Assembly: GCF_037975245.1 (NCBI RefSeq)
Contig: NC_092568.1
Location: 804,001 to 868,000, forward strand
Direction of reading: 5' to 3'
From: Apostichopus japonicus
Lineage: Eukaryota; Echinodermata; Holothuroidea; Aspidochirotida; Stichopodidae
DNA: 64,000 nucleotides
In this document: positions 26,331 to 39,690 of the stretch, piece after piece
Layout of the letters: every line of letters starts with the position of its first letter
How positions within the stretch are numbered: position 1 is the stretch's first letter
Position numbers and translations under genes: made by a program
The notes under the pieces: model-generated
The model's input: the letters and a program-made list of their open reading frames with translations, nothing else
What the model was told of the DNA's origin: nothing
Database searches by the model: none

Positions 26331-29318
26331 TGAGGCTTCTTGTTGATAAAATCAAGTAAATAAATCAGACTTGGAGGACATAAGTTTGTCATAGTATCTT
26401 AAACCCAAATATATATTTATATCCAGTATGCTGTTCACTTGAGAAAATAAAAAACCCTATGAAATAATATCACCCTGTCAAGTAGATACACTAAAGAAGC
26501 TAAACTCTCATCCTGATCCAGAGCAGTCACCAAACTCTGGAGATTTTTACACAAAAACATTGAGATTGGTTTTTAAAAACTAGAGAGGAAAGAACTTTTT
26601 ACTTCATAAGAAGTTTCATGTCATTATATTCCAATGTGTTTACTTAATTATTTTCCAGCAGATCTGAAAATTAGCATGAATTTGTTCATAAAAGTATGTG
26701 AATAACAGTGACCCCACCTACAAATGTGGCCAAACTTGATTACTACAGTGATCATAAATATTACACACCATACATTACTACACATACTGTATCACCACAG
26801 TCAGCATCCATTGCAGTCAGATTCTAAGGGGTTTAATAATACTGTATCAACGTCATGACAATCCTGTCTTGTACAACTTGAAAAAGAATGACTGGTAAAA
26901 AGCTCAAATAATTGGTTTGTTGCAGTCAAATTGAGAAAATATCCCAACTGGATACATATGATACGGTGTGCACTGTGTGCTGCAAACTGGTACAGTGTAT
27001 TTGCTGTAGCTTGTGTGTGCTGAAAGCTAATTTTAAGTCTTCAAGATTTTGCAATTGAATAACAATTCAGTTATTTAGGCTAACTCAATTTATAAACAAC
27101 ATTTGGGTATATAGCCTACTGCAATTTTGACGATACTCCTGCCATCTGTAGCTCATATATTCAGAAAGTAAGAGAAGTACTTTGAAAGTTATCATATAGC
27201 CTTACTGTTTGACAGTTTTAATATGTGTCATTTAACTTATGTAGACCATTGTTCATATTCCCTGATCAAATCAATATTATTGTACATATGTGATACAGTA
27301 CCTTATGAATAAACTGATTTCAAATTTCAATTACTGACCTGTCTACTTTCTTTATCATTTTTATCAGCCAACAACTGACACTGAAAATCAATAGTAACCC
27401 TGTGGTGATAAACCTAGGCTTAACCCCTCGCCTTACCATGAAGTAGGCCTAGGTACTCATAAAGTTAACTAGGTGTAGGCCTACAGGCTACAGTATAAAT
27501 ACAGGCCCGTGTTTGTGTACTATACACCTACATACAGTAACGTTACGAGTGCCTGTGGGCATGAGAAGCTCCAGAGTCCCACACAACTGTAACAACAATT
27601 GTAATGTACAACTGTATCCCTACAGAGATGCAGCTCACTTACTGTAGACTTAGACTAGAGGCCATGAGCATTTAACCCTGTCTGTCTATAGCCTATTGAC
27701 TTACTACAGTACTGTATGCTATTTCGCACGGTTATTCACTTACCTGGTCGTAAACTTTCATCATAAGGACAACCTCTCGTTTCGTGACGAACGGTTAAAA
27801 GAAAGTGAATTAGTTATGATTTTAATAACGTTGAAATTTTCTTCAAACGTTGTGCAACAAGAAATGCATTTCTTCCGTACAGTATAAATAAACGCTACTA
27901 GCCTACCAATACTAGGCTAGCTGTATAGTTCTTGTACATAGGTTATGTACGACGCACTGCATTTGCACGAATTCGCGCAACTGCTAAGGAACTATCATGG
28001 CGTCCATTGTAAACATATGACGTCACAAATTGCCAGTTGGCCGAACTCTCTAAATATACGGCTCTGGTCATTGCTACTGTTTCACATTGATGTAGTAATA
28101 TAAAACTGATCACTTAAGTTGGAATGAAGAAAAAAATATGAGCGAATAATATATACATACAAGACCAAGAATGAAATCCACAAAACTTCGTCAGCATAAC
28201 CTCATTGAGCTGGGAAGTAGGGCCTACATATCCGCATGTTACAATCGATATGCATGCAGGTAATTACCAATGCTGCTATACAATGCCGCTTAGACGAAAC
28301 TGTCAACAGGCCCGTAATTAAGCAGAACGCAGCACGGGGCCTTATGCCAAGGACCCTCCGTAGGTTACTGTTCCCCCTTCCCAATCTTTGCCTCCATCAT
28401 GTCTACACAAACTGCACCTGAGGTGTACGACATGAATACTGTGCCCCTACTTAAACTGTTTGGTGCCCGTCCTTAAATTGTTAGTGCCCCTCCAAGCTTT
28501 TTTGTTTTACAGTTGATGATGTAACACTCAAATCAAGAGATATTATGCACTTATAGAGTAATATCGATATCAAAAGTCGCAAGCAAAAGGAAATCAATTA
28601 ATGTATAGGATGGCCAGAAATTTAATTCCACTTATTGCCTAGAAATTTTGTTGTTAAAAATCTGCAAAAACATTTAAACAAAAGCAAGTACAAGTGGCTC
28701 TATCTGCCGTTAAAGGAGTTGGGGAGGGAGGGAGGGTGTTTCCTTACTGGACGAAAGGTATAAATTCACTATCAATTTGTGAATTCAAACTTCCATGCAT
28801 TATTAATCTCATGTCATAAAATATCAACTATTTTTGGCTGATGTATTAATCTATCTTGTCAAGGTAGTCTTCTCTGAAGCCAGTAGTTTCCAGACTTTTC
28901 AACTTTCTCTCTCTCTCTCCCTCTCTGTTTCTATTATAAAGTCTGCGAGAGCACGATCACTTTGTATTTTCTAGTTTTACAACAAACAAGTAAGACAAAC
29001 GATTCTGTTTGAAGGTGAAATTCTAGGCAACGTTGACCCAGAAAGTCTGTAACATTGAAATATTATCTTCATGCCCTAGAAGAAGAGATAGCTTCCGGAC
29101 GCATATCTAAACCTTGAGTATGCTATCGTTTATTACAGAAGAGGGAATGTTTAGTTTCATTCCATATTTAAAACAAGCCCTTCTTAAATTCGAGTGAGTT
29201 TGGGAGAATCCGACCGGTAAGATTAGATCGGCGCAGGTCATCCCATACCCCAGCTCCTTCTTTTTTCTTCATTCCTTCTCTTCTTATTCTTCTTGTTTTG
29301 TTTTAACTTTCTTTTTTT

Positions 29319-29525
29319 GTGAGTGTAAAACATCTCATTGGTCAAGTAATAAATATTGACTTGTCTTCCTTATTAAAGTCAAACCGTGAAGGTGTCAAAT
29401 TTTGTCGATCACCGACAGCAGCCCCTAACAGCATCCGATACTTTGTATCGGCAGCGAGACCTGAAGACGATCAGGCTCCATCAAGTTGTACCGTGCGATG
29501 CTCCAGCCTCATTGACATACAGTGA
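29319..29525 (+). CDS. Weak candidate small ORF or terminal exon
   Basis: A 68-codon frame whose last 48 codons (from 29379, after CTTCCTTATTAAAG, a fair 3' splice site) have a more balanced composition than the surroundings, including VKFCRSPTAAPNSIRYFVSA. No family is recognised and no partner exon is visible. It may be chance. Confidence 0.15.
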   Translation: MSVKHLIGQVINIDLSSLLKSNREGVKFCRSPTAAPNSIRYFVSAARPEDDQAPSSCTVRCSSLIDIQ

Positions 29526-30371
29526 TTGAGCCCATGCTTTAGCATTCTTCCACGGCTTAAGTGTCTGTCTGTCTGTCTCTCTCTCTATCTGATCATGGAG
29601 GTATTACCCTATTCCTGAAAAAAACTTGTATAATTTATTTGGGGCCATTTGGGCATACATCATCTCTCCATCTCCACCTTATGCACTTACACAATCTGAA
29701 CTTGCGACCGATGCTCCAACGGCTGCACCGTATGTAGTTTGAGTGAGTGGATAACACCAGTTTTTGACTTGATAGTGTCAAAATTTGACTTGTAATAATA
29801 TAAATTTAGTAATTGTCACCATCTCTAATCAGTTGATTGTTTTAACACTTAGGGGTTTGACCATCTTCTGTCTTGAGGTCGTTCATAATATCTGTCTAAT
29901 TTGAAAGTCGGATGTGGTCTTTTTTAGGATTCCTATGTTATTAAAATACTTCATTTGTATATTATACTTCATTTGTATATTATACTTCAGAGTCATTGAT
30001 TGGGGATAATACAGAATATATATACCTGCCCTTTGATCATGAGGCTGTTGTTCAAATTTCGTTCCTCCTAATATTTGTTTCATCATTGTTATAATAAGGA
30101 TCGTACCAGAAATGACTTGGTCTATACGTGGACCCACTCTGCAGGTTGGCCCAGGGGCCATAGGACGCCTTATTTTCAGTTAGGCTTAAATTTAAGGATA
30201 CATTCTATAACATGAACGGACCAACACATTTCCAACACATATATCCTTCACAGACAAGAACATATCCTATGGATATTTGCTAGCTTACTGTGGATAATTC
30301 AGGGCATACTGTAGGAGTTACATATGAATATGCATTAGTACAGACACAGTGATATGATTAATTTAAGATAA

Positions 30372-30394
30372 TGTGTGTGTGTGCGTGTGTGTGT
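30372..30394. repeat. (GT)n microsatellite
   Basis: Eleven TG dinucleotide steps with one C interruption. Confidence 0.9.
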
Positions 30395-31104
30395 AACTGA
30401 AATGGCCTATTTCTGGTGGAATTGGTTCATGCACACTTCTTGCATTCTGCGTGTCATCTTCAGTAGATGACTCAGATCACAAAACAAAACTTGTTAATGG
30501 AAATTTAAAGAAGAATTGTTGTTAACTGTTACACTGTCATGTAAATTACAGAAGAAGTACAGTACACCCATCCTAACAATTACTAACAAGTCAATGTGAT
30601 AGAGATGACCAACTCCCACAAACAGCACAGTGTGTCTCACATATAACGCTGGAGGTCTTATAAGGCTCATGCATGTACAAACATTGTTAAAATTTATTTT
30701 TCTTGATATATATAAAGCATTTAACAATTTAATATGTTGATCCCTACTGACCTGTGACCAATAACAGCAGTAATATTGTAGTCATTGGCAAACCACATGA
30801 CAAATATGACATTAGTCATCATTCATCTTCCTCAGAAGATTGTGTTTATCTAGTGTTCAGACTCTGACCTCTGTTGACCCCTACTGATCCACCAATAACT
30901 GTACATGAAGCAGGTAGGACAGGTAGGACAATTTTCAAATTTATGATTCTTAAAAGATTTAGAGCATTGGAAATGTTTACATTCAGACCACTGCTGACAT
31001 TTGCCTGAGCGCACTAAAAACAAGAACGTAATTTGCTTATAGTAGTTATACTACTGGAAATGCCCTGTTTGCAGTCCAACTCAGCACTGAGACTTGGACC
31101 TATC

Positions 31105-31690
31105 CTTATGATTCATCAGGTCTATACAGTTTATGTGAAATAATAAGTCATAGTTTAGCTATTAAATCACTTCTCTACAGTTCAAGTGAAATAATTCGTA
31201 AATTAGCTATTATGATTCATCAGGTCTATACAGTTTATGTGAAATAATAAGTCATAATTTAGCTATTAAATCACGTCTATACAGTTCATGTGAAATAATC
31301 AGTCGTAATTTAGCTATTATCATTCATCAGATCTAAACAGTTTATGAGAAATAATAAGTCATAGTTTAGCGAATTAAATCATGTCTATATAGTTTATTTG
31401 AAATAATCAGTCGTAATTTAGATATTATGATTCATCAGATCTACAGTATACAGTTTATGTGAAATAATAAGTTATAATTTAGCTATTAAATCCCGTCTTT
31501 ACAGTTCATGTGAAATAATTCGTAAATTAGCTATTATGATTCATCAGGTCTATACAGTTTATGTGAAATAATAAGTCATAATTTAGCTATTAAATCACGT
31601 CCATACAGTTTATGTGAAATATTTAGATATAATTCAACTTTTATGATTCATCAGATAGATCTATATAGTTTCATGTGAAATATTTAATCT
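31105..31690. repeat. Tandem repeat, about 107 bp unit, 5-6 copies
   Basis: GATTCATCAG (or a one-base variant) recurs at 31110, 31214, 31321, 31429, 31539 and 31645, with spacing 104-110 bp. Each unit is itself two diverged half-units of about 53 bp sharing ACAGTTTATGTGAAATAAT, so the array grew in two steps. Confidence 0.85.
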
Positions 31691-34177
31691 ATTACTTGAC
31701 TCGCCTCTACAGACATTCAAATTTGTTGTCTAGTTGTTACAAACCAAAGTAGATTTTAAATTTAAAAAGTCTCTTGCAGAGTCAGTACAAACAAAATTGG
31801 ACTATTATGTGGTAGAATTACCACTGATAGAAAGGAAAATGGATGGACAGGGGAGTGGAGAAGGAGTGGCTATAAAGTTGCAGAATCTTTAAGGCAGGTA
31901 CAGTTAATATTTAACTAACACGGAACACATAAATCTTAAATTCCTGTTAAGAAAAAAAAATAACTTATTTACTTACAGGTAAAATCTGTTTGGCATTTTT
32001 CTTTTTATTGTTTACTATTGAGAGAATATTATTTAAGCCAACATGAACAACTTTCTCTCCCCCCACCCATTGCTACCCCACCCCTTATAAATTATGCTAA
32101 CCATAATGGCATAATGACACTGGTAAATGTTGAAAGCCTGGGCAAAACTTGGTCAGGGGAAGTAAAATAATAACTATATATACACACCAACTATTGATGA
32201 CAGAATTCAACATTACATGTTGAGGTACTACTCTGTTAGAATCATCAACATTTACATATTAAAATGGATTACAACCGTTACAGGCCAATGCCAATTCAAA
32301 GCCTAATCAATACTGACTGTAATACAATCTTGACTCCAGCAGAAACTAGGCAATGAGATTTTTGGCAAACTGATAAAACAAAAATTTGGAAATGGTAAAC
32401 CGCAACGGCTGGCTATATGAAGTAAAATAAACAGAGAGAGTGAAATAATACTCTGGATTGTCCACTCATCAATAGTTAGTCGGTGGGGCCATCCTGTCGG
32501 TATCAACTTACTCTGTAACACTAGAAGTCTGCACCATCAATAAATCAAACTTTGCATGTGAAGTAAAATCGCAATAATATGTTAGGTTCAGTCTAATTTC
32601 GGGTCAAGAATCGTAACACAAAGCAACACTGCTAAGATACTTTCTTTTTTTTAATTAAAAGTACTTCAAGGGTATAAATCCAAGAGTTTAAAATCAAGAT
32701 ACTGTAAAAAGACTAAATACTGTTCATGAATTGTAGTAAATTTGGCAGTTACAAACCTCCAAATTGTTCTTAAATTTTTTTTTTTATGCTCTGTGAAGTT
32801 ATTTTGTTGCACTCAACAAATATAAACTGTATATGATATATGTTGATATTTCTACGATGCATGCTTCCAATCATAACAAGTTTATAGCTCAGCCTTGTAA
32901 AGATCTGTTGCTATTTTATTGCTTTGTGGAAAAAATTCTTTGTTGAGTATAGTCCAAGGGCAGTGTGGTGGGGAGGGGGGGGTGGATGAAAACAGTTATG
33001 ATATAAAAAATTTGCTGCACAAAATGTATGAAATTGACATGCCATCTTTTATTTTCAAAATGACTTTTCATGAAGAAATATCTTACTGTCAGTTTCAACA
33101 GGGAATTTGCTGTAAAAAATTGACTCAGTTTCTTCCCAAAGTTTGTCAATCGATGAGACAGAATTAAATGAGACTGTTATATCTGCTCTGATGAGGGGTT
33201 CAAGATAAACTACTACAATTTTGAGTACCTTGTAAGCTGTAAAGTTTGGCTAAATTGCCAGAAAAATAGTGTCCAGAATACTTAGGAAGTTCTTGTCAGG
33301 TCTGCTCGGAGGGTGAAGGTGTATCCTATAAAGGAGCAAACAGTGATCAGTGGATGTCTACCTGCCCTCCTTCGAGAATTTGCCTTCACTTGATATTGAA
33401 ATATTCTTTAACTGTTCATCGCTTGAGTGTTACTTCAGTAATTGCCACTATCGATGGGACGCTATCCTCATTAGCCGAGACATTTTGATTTCATCGTATT
33501 TCAGAGAGAATTTCTACATTTTTATGGATACTCAGATTTCATGCTGGAAATCCTCATTAAATCCTCCCTTGAAGTTTAATGTCGCATTTCAGTTAACTTT
33601 GAAAAAGGTACACGTTACTAATGTTTCACAGGGAGGCCATATCTTCCATGTTACCTAACCTTTTTTTTTTCTTTCCCCGAGCAGCTAAATTATTTTATCG
33701 AAGACACATAGCCACAGAAGTAACCGAAACCGCCTAATTCTGCGCTGTACAATCTAATAATTCAGAGAACCACAAGCCATGCATAGCTGCAATTATAATG
33801 TAATTCTACCCACCGACCTACATCGGGTAGCATGCAATAAGTGCCTCGATGGAATAAATTTACGATATCAAATTTTTTTTTTTTTTTTCGGTTGCAAAAT
33901 TGTTTCCCGATAAAACCACTGAGGGTCTATCCTCTTTCCATGTATTAAGTTGCCCAAAGGTGTTTTCCTAAAGTCAGACTTTCAATGGCCCGGATCCTCA
34001 AAGGACCACAGAAAGTCCTTTTGAATGTTTACATATTTTTGCTCTACAAACATACCTCAAAGATAGTTACCTTTCACATTTACATCAATAATAACATTCA
34101 GGGTTTTTGCTTCCTCCCTCCCCCCCCCCAAAAGGCTTTTGAAGACAACTTGACAGCAGAAGTAGGTCATTTGTCAC

Positions 34178-34280
34178 CTTGGCATTTGGTGATCCTTTGA
34201 TTTTTCTTTACCGACCTCTTCTTTGGTACTTGACGAGATAGCTGCGAGCTTAAATTCTTCGTCATCGAGAGGATTTTTAC
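34178..34280 (-). CDS. Candidate internal exon, acidic/lysine-rich, unknown protein
   Basis: On the minus strand the segment lies between TTCATTAAG and GTGACA, possible 3' and 5' splice sites, and stays open in one frame for 33 codons containing NPLDDEEFKLAAISSSTKEE. The upstream splice site has a poor pyrimidine tract and the frame is closed by a TGA just past the donor. It could be a downstream TALPID3 exon, since that gene runs this way, but its entry phase (1 nt carried) does not follow directly from the exon at 44051-44150 and I see no sequence match. Confidence 0.2.
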
Positions 34281-34632
34281 CTTAATGAACCTAATAACGG
34301 TATGCGATACGTATGAAGTCAGCAGCTGAAGTAAAAAAAAAGCCTCTTGCAACCCAATCTACTTGCGTCATGTATCTGGCACTAGAGCAACATTTTACCT
34401 TCCCTAGGCTCACATTTTCCCTACAAATGCAACAAACCGCATAAAAGGACAGAATTGAGAACAGTTCAATCCTAGGTAAAGATTATTACTAATGAGCGGG
34501 AGGGAAACCTAAGATAGAGCTGGAAACTGTAATCATACTTGGCAAGCGGTGTTGTATATCACGGGTCGTCTTAAAAACAAAAACAGGAAGGAAACTCTCT
34601 TTTAGCTCTGAGATAACCACTCGCTGAAAACC

Positions 34633-34782
34633 ATGTCTGCTGATCAAGAACTAAGCAAATGTTTTTCGGATCCAGAACGTCGGCGGGGCGACGCATCCAA
34701 CGTAAAAATTTGTCATCTGGAGGTGATTATCTTTTTATATCTTCCAAAATTTAACGACATCAAAAGAGAAAACAGAGCTTAA
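34633..34782 (+). CDS. Candidate first coding exon or 49-codon small ORF
   Basis: An ATG in a good initiation context (AAACCATGT) opens a frame beginning MSADQELSKCFSDPERRRGD. After 30 codons comes CTGGAG followed by GTGATT, a possible 5' splice site; without splicing the frame stops after 49 codons. The first 30 codons look coding by composition, the rest does not. No family is recognised and no downstream exon was identified. Confidence 0.25.
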   Translation: MSADQELSKCFSDPERRRGDASNVKICHLEVIIFLYLPKFNDIKRENRA

Positions 34783-36004
34783 AAATTAATACTCAGAAGA
34801 GATGAATTATGGCTATCCTGAGTCTAATAGGCACTCATGATTGGTCTAGATTTTGATCAAGTTTGCCTTCTATTTTCTCCTGTCCGTATATGGCAGCCTG
34901 GTGTAATTGCATGATGGAGATGGATATTGCTAAAGGGAAAGGAGATTGCTTGACCAGATAACTCTACAAAGAAATTATTACTTCTTGCATTGACGACACT
35001 ACAAAGAATTAAAACAAAAGACTGAATACCGTCACATGGACAAAGAAATGAGAGAATGCACCACTAGCTGTCTTCAAAAGTTGTGCAGCAAATTTTTTTT
35101 TGCTTTTCGATTCCGTAGGAAACTTACAGAGTTTCTATCCTGAAAGTGAATTATCCAAAAAACAGAAACCGCAACTTTCTTTCAGCTTTGGATTGGTTTC
35201 CGTTTGATTTACACGAAAATGAAAAGTCTGTAGTTAAGATCAATGTAGTTTAGTCTTCTGAATGGTAGATTCAGAAGGAGAAGTGAGTGAGGGCGCAGTG
35301 CTAAAACGTAGGCAAAAAGGTAGATAGGAAAGTACATATATGTAGAGATGGAGACAGGAAAGAGAGGAGCGAAGTATTAAATAACCTTGTCACAAGACCA
35401 CAAGCAGGTTTTACATGTATGTAGATAATACTATGTGGGATACTTAGAGTGTATTTTATTGTCCTTGCTTTGGCTAAGAACACAAGTTTCTGGCTTTGAG
35501 GTCATAGACAGGGTACAAATCAGAAAAAAATGTAAAACCGAGAAAGCTGTAACGCATCACTAACGCTGCACTGAATGGAACGAAATTTGATCTCCTGTGG
35601 TTGTGAAAAGTTGGTCATAATCATTGGAAAAGATTTTTTCAAATGTTCTTGAAACTTGAAACAACATATTTTACAGGGCAAAATTGGCGGTGGAAATGTT
35701 TGCTTGGATGGCATGAAATGATAATGAATTGCCCAAAATATCAGGTAACAAGTTGCAAATATATTTTAGGCCTCTACAAGTCCTTATATTCTTCACTCCC
35801 AGGAAATAATTCAACAGTCGTCTTGATTACTTAGAAATTCAAAGAGTTTATTTGTTTCACTCTCTAACTTAATCAAAGCGATATACCAGCAGTATTCCAC
35901 TCCAGTTTATCAACACACAAAGTATCAAATTATACCATGTCTGAGGTTCAGCAAGATTTTCTTCCCATTCAGATAAATATTCCACTCCCTTTCCTTAATT
36001 GTTA

Positions 36005-36130
36005 ACTTGTTTTAAGATATAAGATAAGATATAAGAATCTTTATTGGCCATAAAAGGAATTGGAGTTCACTCCATCTCAGTATAACATTCATAAAACAGT
36101 CATAAATACATCAAAACATAAGATTTATAA
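36005..36130 (-). mobile_element. 3' end of a non-LTR retrotransposon or SINE
   Basis: Read on the minus strand, the segment ends GGCCAATAAAGATTCTTATA followed by an (ATCTT/ATATCTT)n tail. A poly(A)-signal-like AATAAA before a short simple-repeat tail is a common 3' terminus of LINEs and their SINEs. No coding part is detected upstream, so it is heavily 5' truncated. Confidence 0.5.
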
Positions 36131-36639
36131 TATATACATTTTTCTTTTTTAAGACAATAAAAATCCATGTACTGGCATATATAAAAAAAATATAAAAAAA
36201 AGCTTGGAAATGTGAGATTCTGCTCATGTGAGAACTGCAAACAATGGATTGCTCTTTCTTTTTTTTTTTAATAATACTTGTACAATGTTTTATAGCGATT
36301 GCTGAGCTATATTCCCGCAAACACGAAAAGGATGCTTTGTACAAACTGAAACCTAAAGTTGGTACTTTCAACCTTCCTCACAAATACTGATTTATTCAAT
36401 CGATCAATTATGTTATTAATGAATTAACATGTTACTATGATTACTCACTCACTCCTATAATGAATTACTATGATTTATAAATATTCCTCTTCCCAATAGA
36501 CTGAACTGATATCATATGAAGTATTCTCCCTTGTACCATAAAGGGGGGCAAATAGGGGGGCAAAAATTGATTATAGATCCTAAGATTCAAGCTCTTGAGG
36601 TTACATAAATGAAACGTACAATAATATTTTTCTTTTTTT

Positions 36640-37445
36640 CTGTATCCAACTTTTGGACTATATATTGGGTGTTCAGTTGCACTTTGAAAGGAGACAGGTG
36701 TTCCATGCTTAAGGTTTGGAACACAAATAGCGATAAGTGGGATTATATATATAGCGTTCAGTGGCATTTTGAATGGTGGCAGGTTTTCCATTGCTAACAC
36801 AAAATGCTTTCTTAAGGTTTGGAACACAAATAACTCTAAGTCAGACTTTATATTTTGTGTTCAGTGGCATTTTGAATGGAAGCAGTTGGAACCCAAAAAG
36901 TAATGAGGGACTTTATATTTTGTGTTCAGTGGCATTTTGAATGGAGGCAGTTGGAAACCAAAAAGTGATAAGTGGGACTTTATATTTTGTGTTCAGTGGC
37001 ATTTTGAATGGTGGCAGTTGTTCCATCCAGTGCCAACACAACATTCTTTCTTAAAGTTTGGAAAATCTGTTGTTACAGTAGGGACTACAGTATATACGTT
37101 GTACTCAAGTCATATTTTGAATGGTGAAAGATGTTCCATTGCTTACATAACATGTTTTAAGATTTGAAACATGTATTCCAGTAGGGACTTTATACTTTGT
37201 ACTCAGTCATATTTTGAATGGTGACAGATGTTCCATTGCTAACATAACATGCTTTATGATTTGAAACATGTGTTGTTCCAGTAGGGACTTTACAGTATAT
37301 ATGCTGTATGCAGTCATATTTTGAATGGTGACAGATGTTTCAATGCCAAAACAACATTCTTTGTTAAGGTTTCATTTTTTCAAACACCTGTTGTGACAGT
37401 TGGAACTTGCGTTTGATTGTATTTTGAATGGTGATGAATTTTATT
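36640..37445. repeat. Degenerate tandem repeat with CATTTTGAATGG motif
   Basis: At least eight copies of CA(G/T)(T/C)GGCATTTTGAATGG or CATATTTTGAATGG spaced roughly 65-110 bp apart, each preceded by a GGGACTTTATATTTTGTG-like phrase. The unit length varies through internal deletion. Confidence 0.8.
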
Positions 37446-39339
37446 ATGTTCAATCATTAATATAAAACTTGGAACTTCTGAAATTATGGATTTTATTATG
37501 TTCAATCATTAATATAATACTTGGAACTTCTGAGATTATAAGTAAAAACTAAAAGAGCTGATGACATGGTTCACTAAACAAATTTAAAAAGGAGAGCTAT
37601 TGTCAAAACAAGTTGAGTTTGAGTTTGACTTCTGGTATAAAATAGCATTCATCAGAAACTTGGAAGAAAATGAAAAAAAAAAAAACATTGTTTTGGACAT
37701 GCGTATTTCTGTGCCTTAACCACACATTCAGATATATTACATAGATCTCCTTCGGAATAGTTTGCCACATAATGAGATCATCTGTATGATCTAATTATAT
37801 AGTCGCTGTTGCATACACATGCAGGGAATAATTTATCCAAGTATCGCATCACAAAAAGCTATACAAGAAGTACAAGAAGTGCAAAGATGTATAGCAGTTT
37901 TCTGCACAGTAACTATTTAACTAGTACTGTATTCAATGAGAGAAAACAAAACCATGGCTACACAAAATTTGAACCTTTAAAATCATCCCTAAAATGTACA
38001 ATTGATTATGTTTACTGTTTGACCTCCTAAATTTAACTGAGGGTTTGAGATATTTACTGTACATCATGCAGCACCAGATCTTACTCTACAGTCAGTATAT
38101 TGACAAAGAGGACATATTATAAACACAAATCCTGGGATTTCAACAATTTCTGTCACTTCTTTTGCACTAAGAATTTAGTTTTCTTGCCAAGTATTCTAGG
38201 CAAGAATGTGATCAAGGATAATAAATAAACAACTAAAACAAAGGTTCAAAAGTTTGTGATCAAAATTAATATGAAAAGTCCAAGGCTTTTCCTGACATAA
38301 TGTATTAGCTATTTAATAGATGGCAGCAGACAGAAATTTATCTGGTCTTGGTGAGTGAGGACAAGTTTGCACTAAGCATTGTAGTGCTATCAGTGTGTGG
38401 GGGCATATAAGTCAAAAACTGTCCAATTAAAAATTCCTGAGATTCAAATGTTATTTATATTGAAAAGATCTGTGTATGTCCCCCAGCAAATCAATGATTA
38501 ATAATTGTTTACCTCAGTCCTGTTTTGAGCATTTCTTTGGAGATCAATGGTCACTTGAGGTTATAGTCTGAAAAGCTTGTAAAAGGATGTAACTCCAAAG
38601 AGAAAAGCTTGGATTACCTGCATACTAAGTGTATTATGGAACTATATAAGTTGAGTTGAAAAATAATTTTCTCTTTTTCATTATTATTATTAGTACCTTT
38701 AAGCCACATCTGGGAAAGAAATTGGACTGTTTGGTATACATTTACTCTTTATATATATCCTATATAGAATAATTGTTCATCAAAACATGACAAATGTGTA
38801 GTATTATGAATAGATGTACAGTAATTGGAACAAAATCCTGGGCAGCTGTATGGTAAAGCCTGTATATCAAATGTCATGAAGCTTTGCATCTGCAGTATAG
38901 TTTCGGATCACCTTTCAACTCAAGATATTTCAAATGCTCTGTATTATGAATTTGCACTTGATGGCATACATAGGTGTGCTGTACGTTGAGGTTTATAAGG
39001 AAATTAAAATCAGCAGTTCATTAAGTAGCCACTTTTTGGCAAAGGAACCTTCAGGGAGTAAAAAATCACTATTCTTTAAAAAACAGCAAAAAGGAATGAT
39101 GGTCTCAGAAAACAAAGTAGCCTCAAGTTACTCATGCTCCATAGCACAAACTGATTTAATGAACACAACTTAGATGCATTCAGCTTTTATGAATTCAGCT
39201 TTAAGGCATTCAGTTAATTGATCAACTTTGAACAAGGTTGGATACTAAACATTCACATAAAAAATGCATGCAGCAGGCTCAATGTACATTAGCATGACTA
39301 GCAAAGTTTCAATTCAAACATGGGAGAGAAAAAAAAACC
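37446..39339. other. Non-coding sequence, nothing recognised
   Basis: AT-rich sequence with no supported gene, RNA or bounded repeat. A two-copy ATGTTCAATCATTAATATAA duplication lies near 37447-37520. Confidence 0.45.
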
Positions 39340-39690
39340 ATCTGCTGACCTCAATGATCTTTCAACCCACCAAAAACAATAACAACATTTTAGTCACAGG
39401 GAAGCCATATCAAGTATATGAGATCTGCCCATACTCCACTTCTAATGATATCCATATCAAGTTCAGCCAGATTGCCTGATTTCTGTTGACCTCTTTTGAC
39501 CTTTGACCTCAACCAAAGTTGAAGAAGATTCTTGAGATTTATGATTTTTCTTATTTTTCCCTATGCTGACCTCCAATGGTCTTTGACCCCCTCCCCCAAC
39601 CCCCCTCCCCCTATCCCACCAAACACAATTGCAACCTTGTACTCATTATAGGCAAGCCACAGGTCAATATAACATCTGTCAAAAAAACAA
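39340..39690. repeat. Dispersed repeat with DR1 motif, second locus
   Basis: Same family as 4195-4660 and 44560-45270. It contains the perfect DR1 TGACCTTTGACCT at 39497-39509 plus degenerate half-sites (TGACCTCCAATGG, CTTTGACCCC) and the family phrase on caught place-holders such as CAAGCCACAGGTCAA. Confidence 0.55.

Larger units (their letters stand above)
22698..28066 (+). mobile_element. THAP/P-element-like DNA transposon, 5369 bp, complete ends
   Basis: The left end (22698-22730) and inverted right end (28034-28066) both begin CAGAGCCGTATATTTAGAGA and agree at about 30 of 33 positions, through a GAGTT(T/C)GGCCAA core. GTCATTGC flanks both sides (22690-22697 and 28067-28074), a perfect 8 bp target-site duplication as made by P-element transposases. 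An 18 bp subterminal inverted repeat, GGACGCCATGATAGTTCC, sits at 22772-22789 and, inverted, at 27988-28005, which parallels the internal inverted repeats of Drosophila P. The interior carries a broken THAP-type transposase (23930-26330), so boundaries and contents agree. The good match between ends suggests insertion was not ancient, although the coding part is ruined. Confidence 0.93.
28075..31104. other. Intergenic region, mostly non-coding
   Basis: No firm gene. It contains a (GT)n run at 30372-30394, a short duplication of TACTTCATTTGTATATTA near 29948-29988, CT-rich stretches near 28904-28927 and 29570-29590, and one weak coding candidate (29319-29525). Confidence 0.5.
31691..36004. other. 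Intergenic region with two weak exon candidates
   Basis: AT-rich with homopolymer runs. No conserved domain is recognised. The only coding-like segments are 34178-34280 (minus) and 34633-34782 (plus), both entered separately. Confidence 0.45.

Noticed and set aside
31105-31690. Evenly spaced repeats that could suggest a CRISPR array
   Set aside because: Units are contiguous 107 bp tandem copies without unique spacers, and the context is eukaryotic.
33350-33658. 102-codon plus-strand frame
   Set aside because: No recognisable family or splice context; composition is ordinary for AT-rich chance frames.
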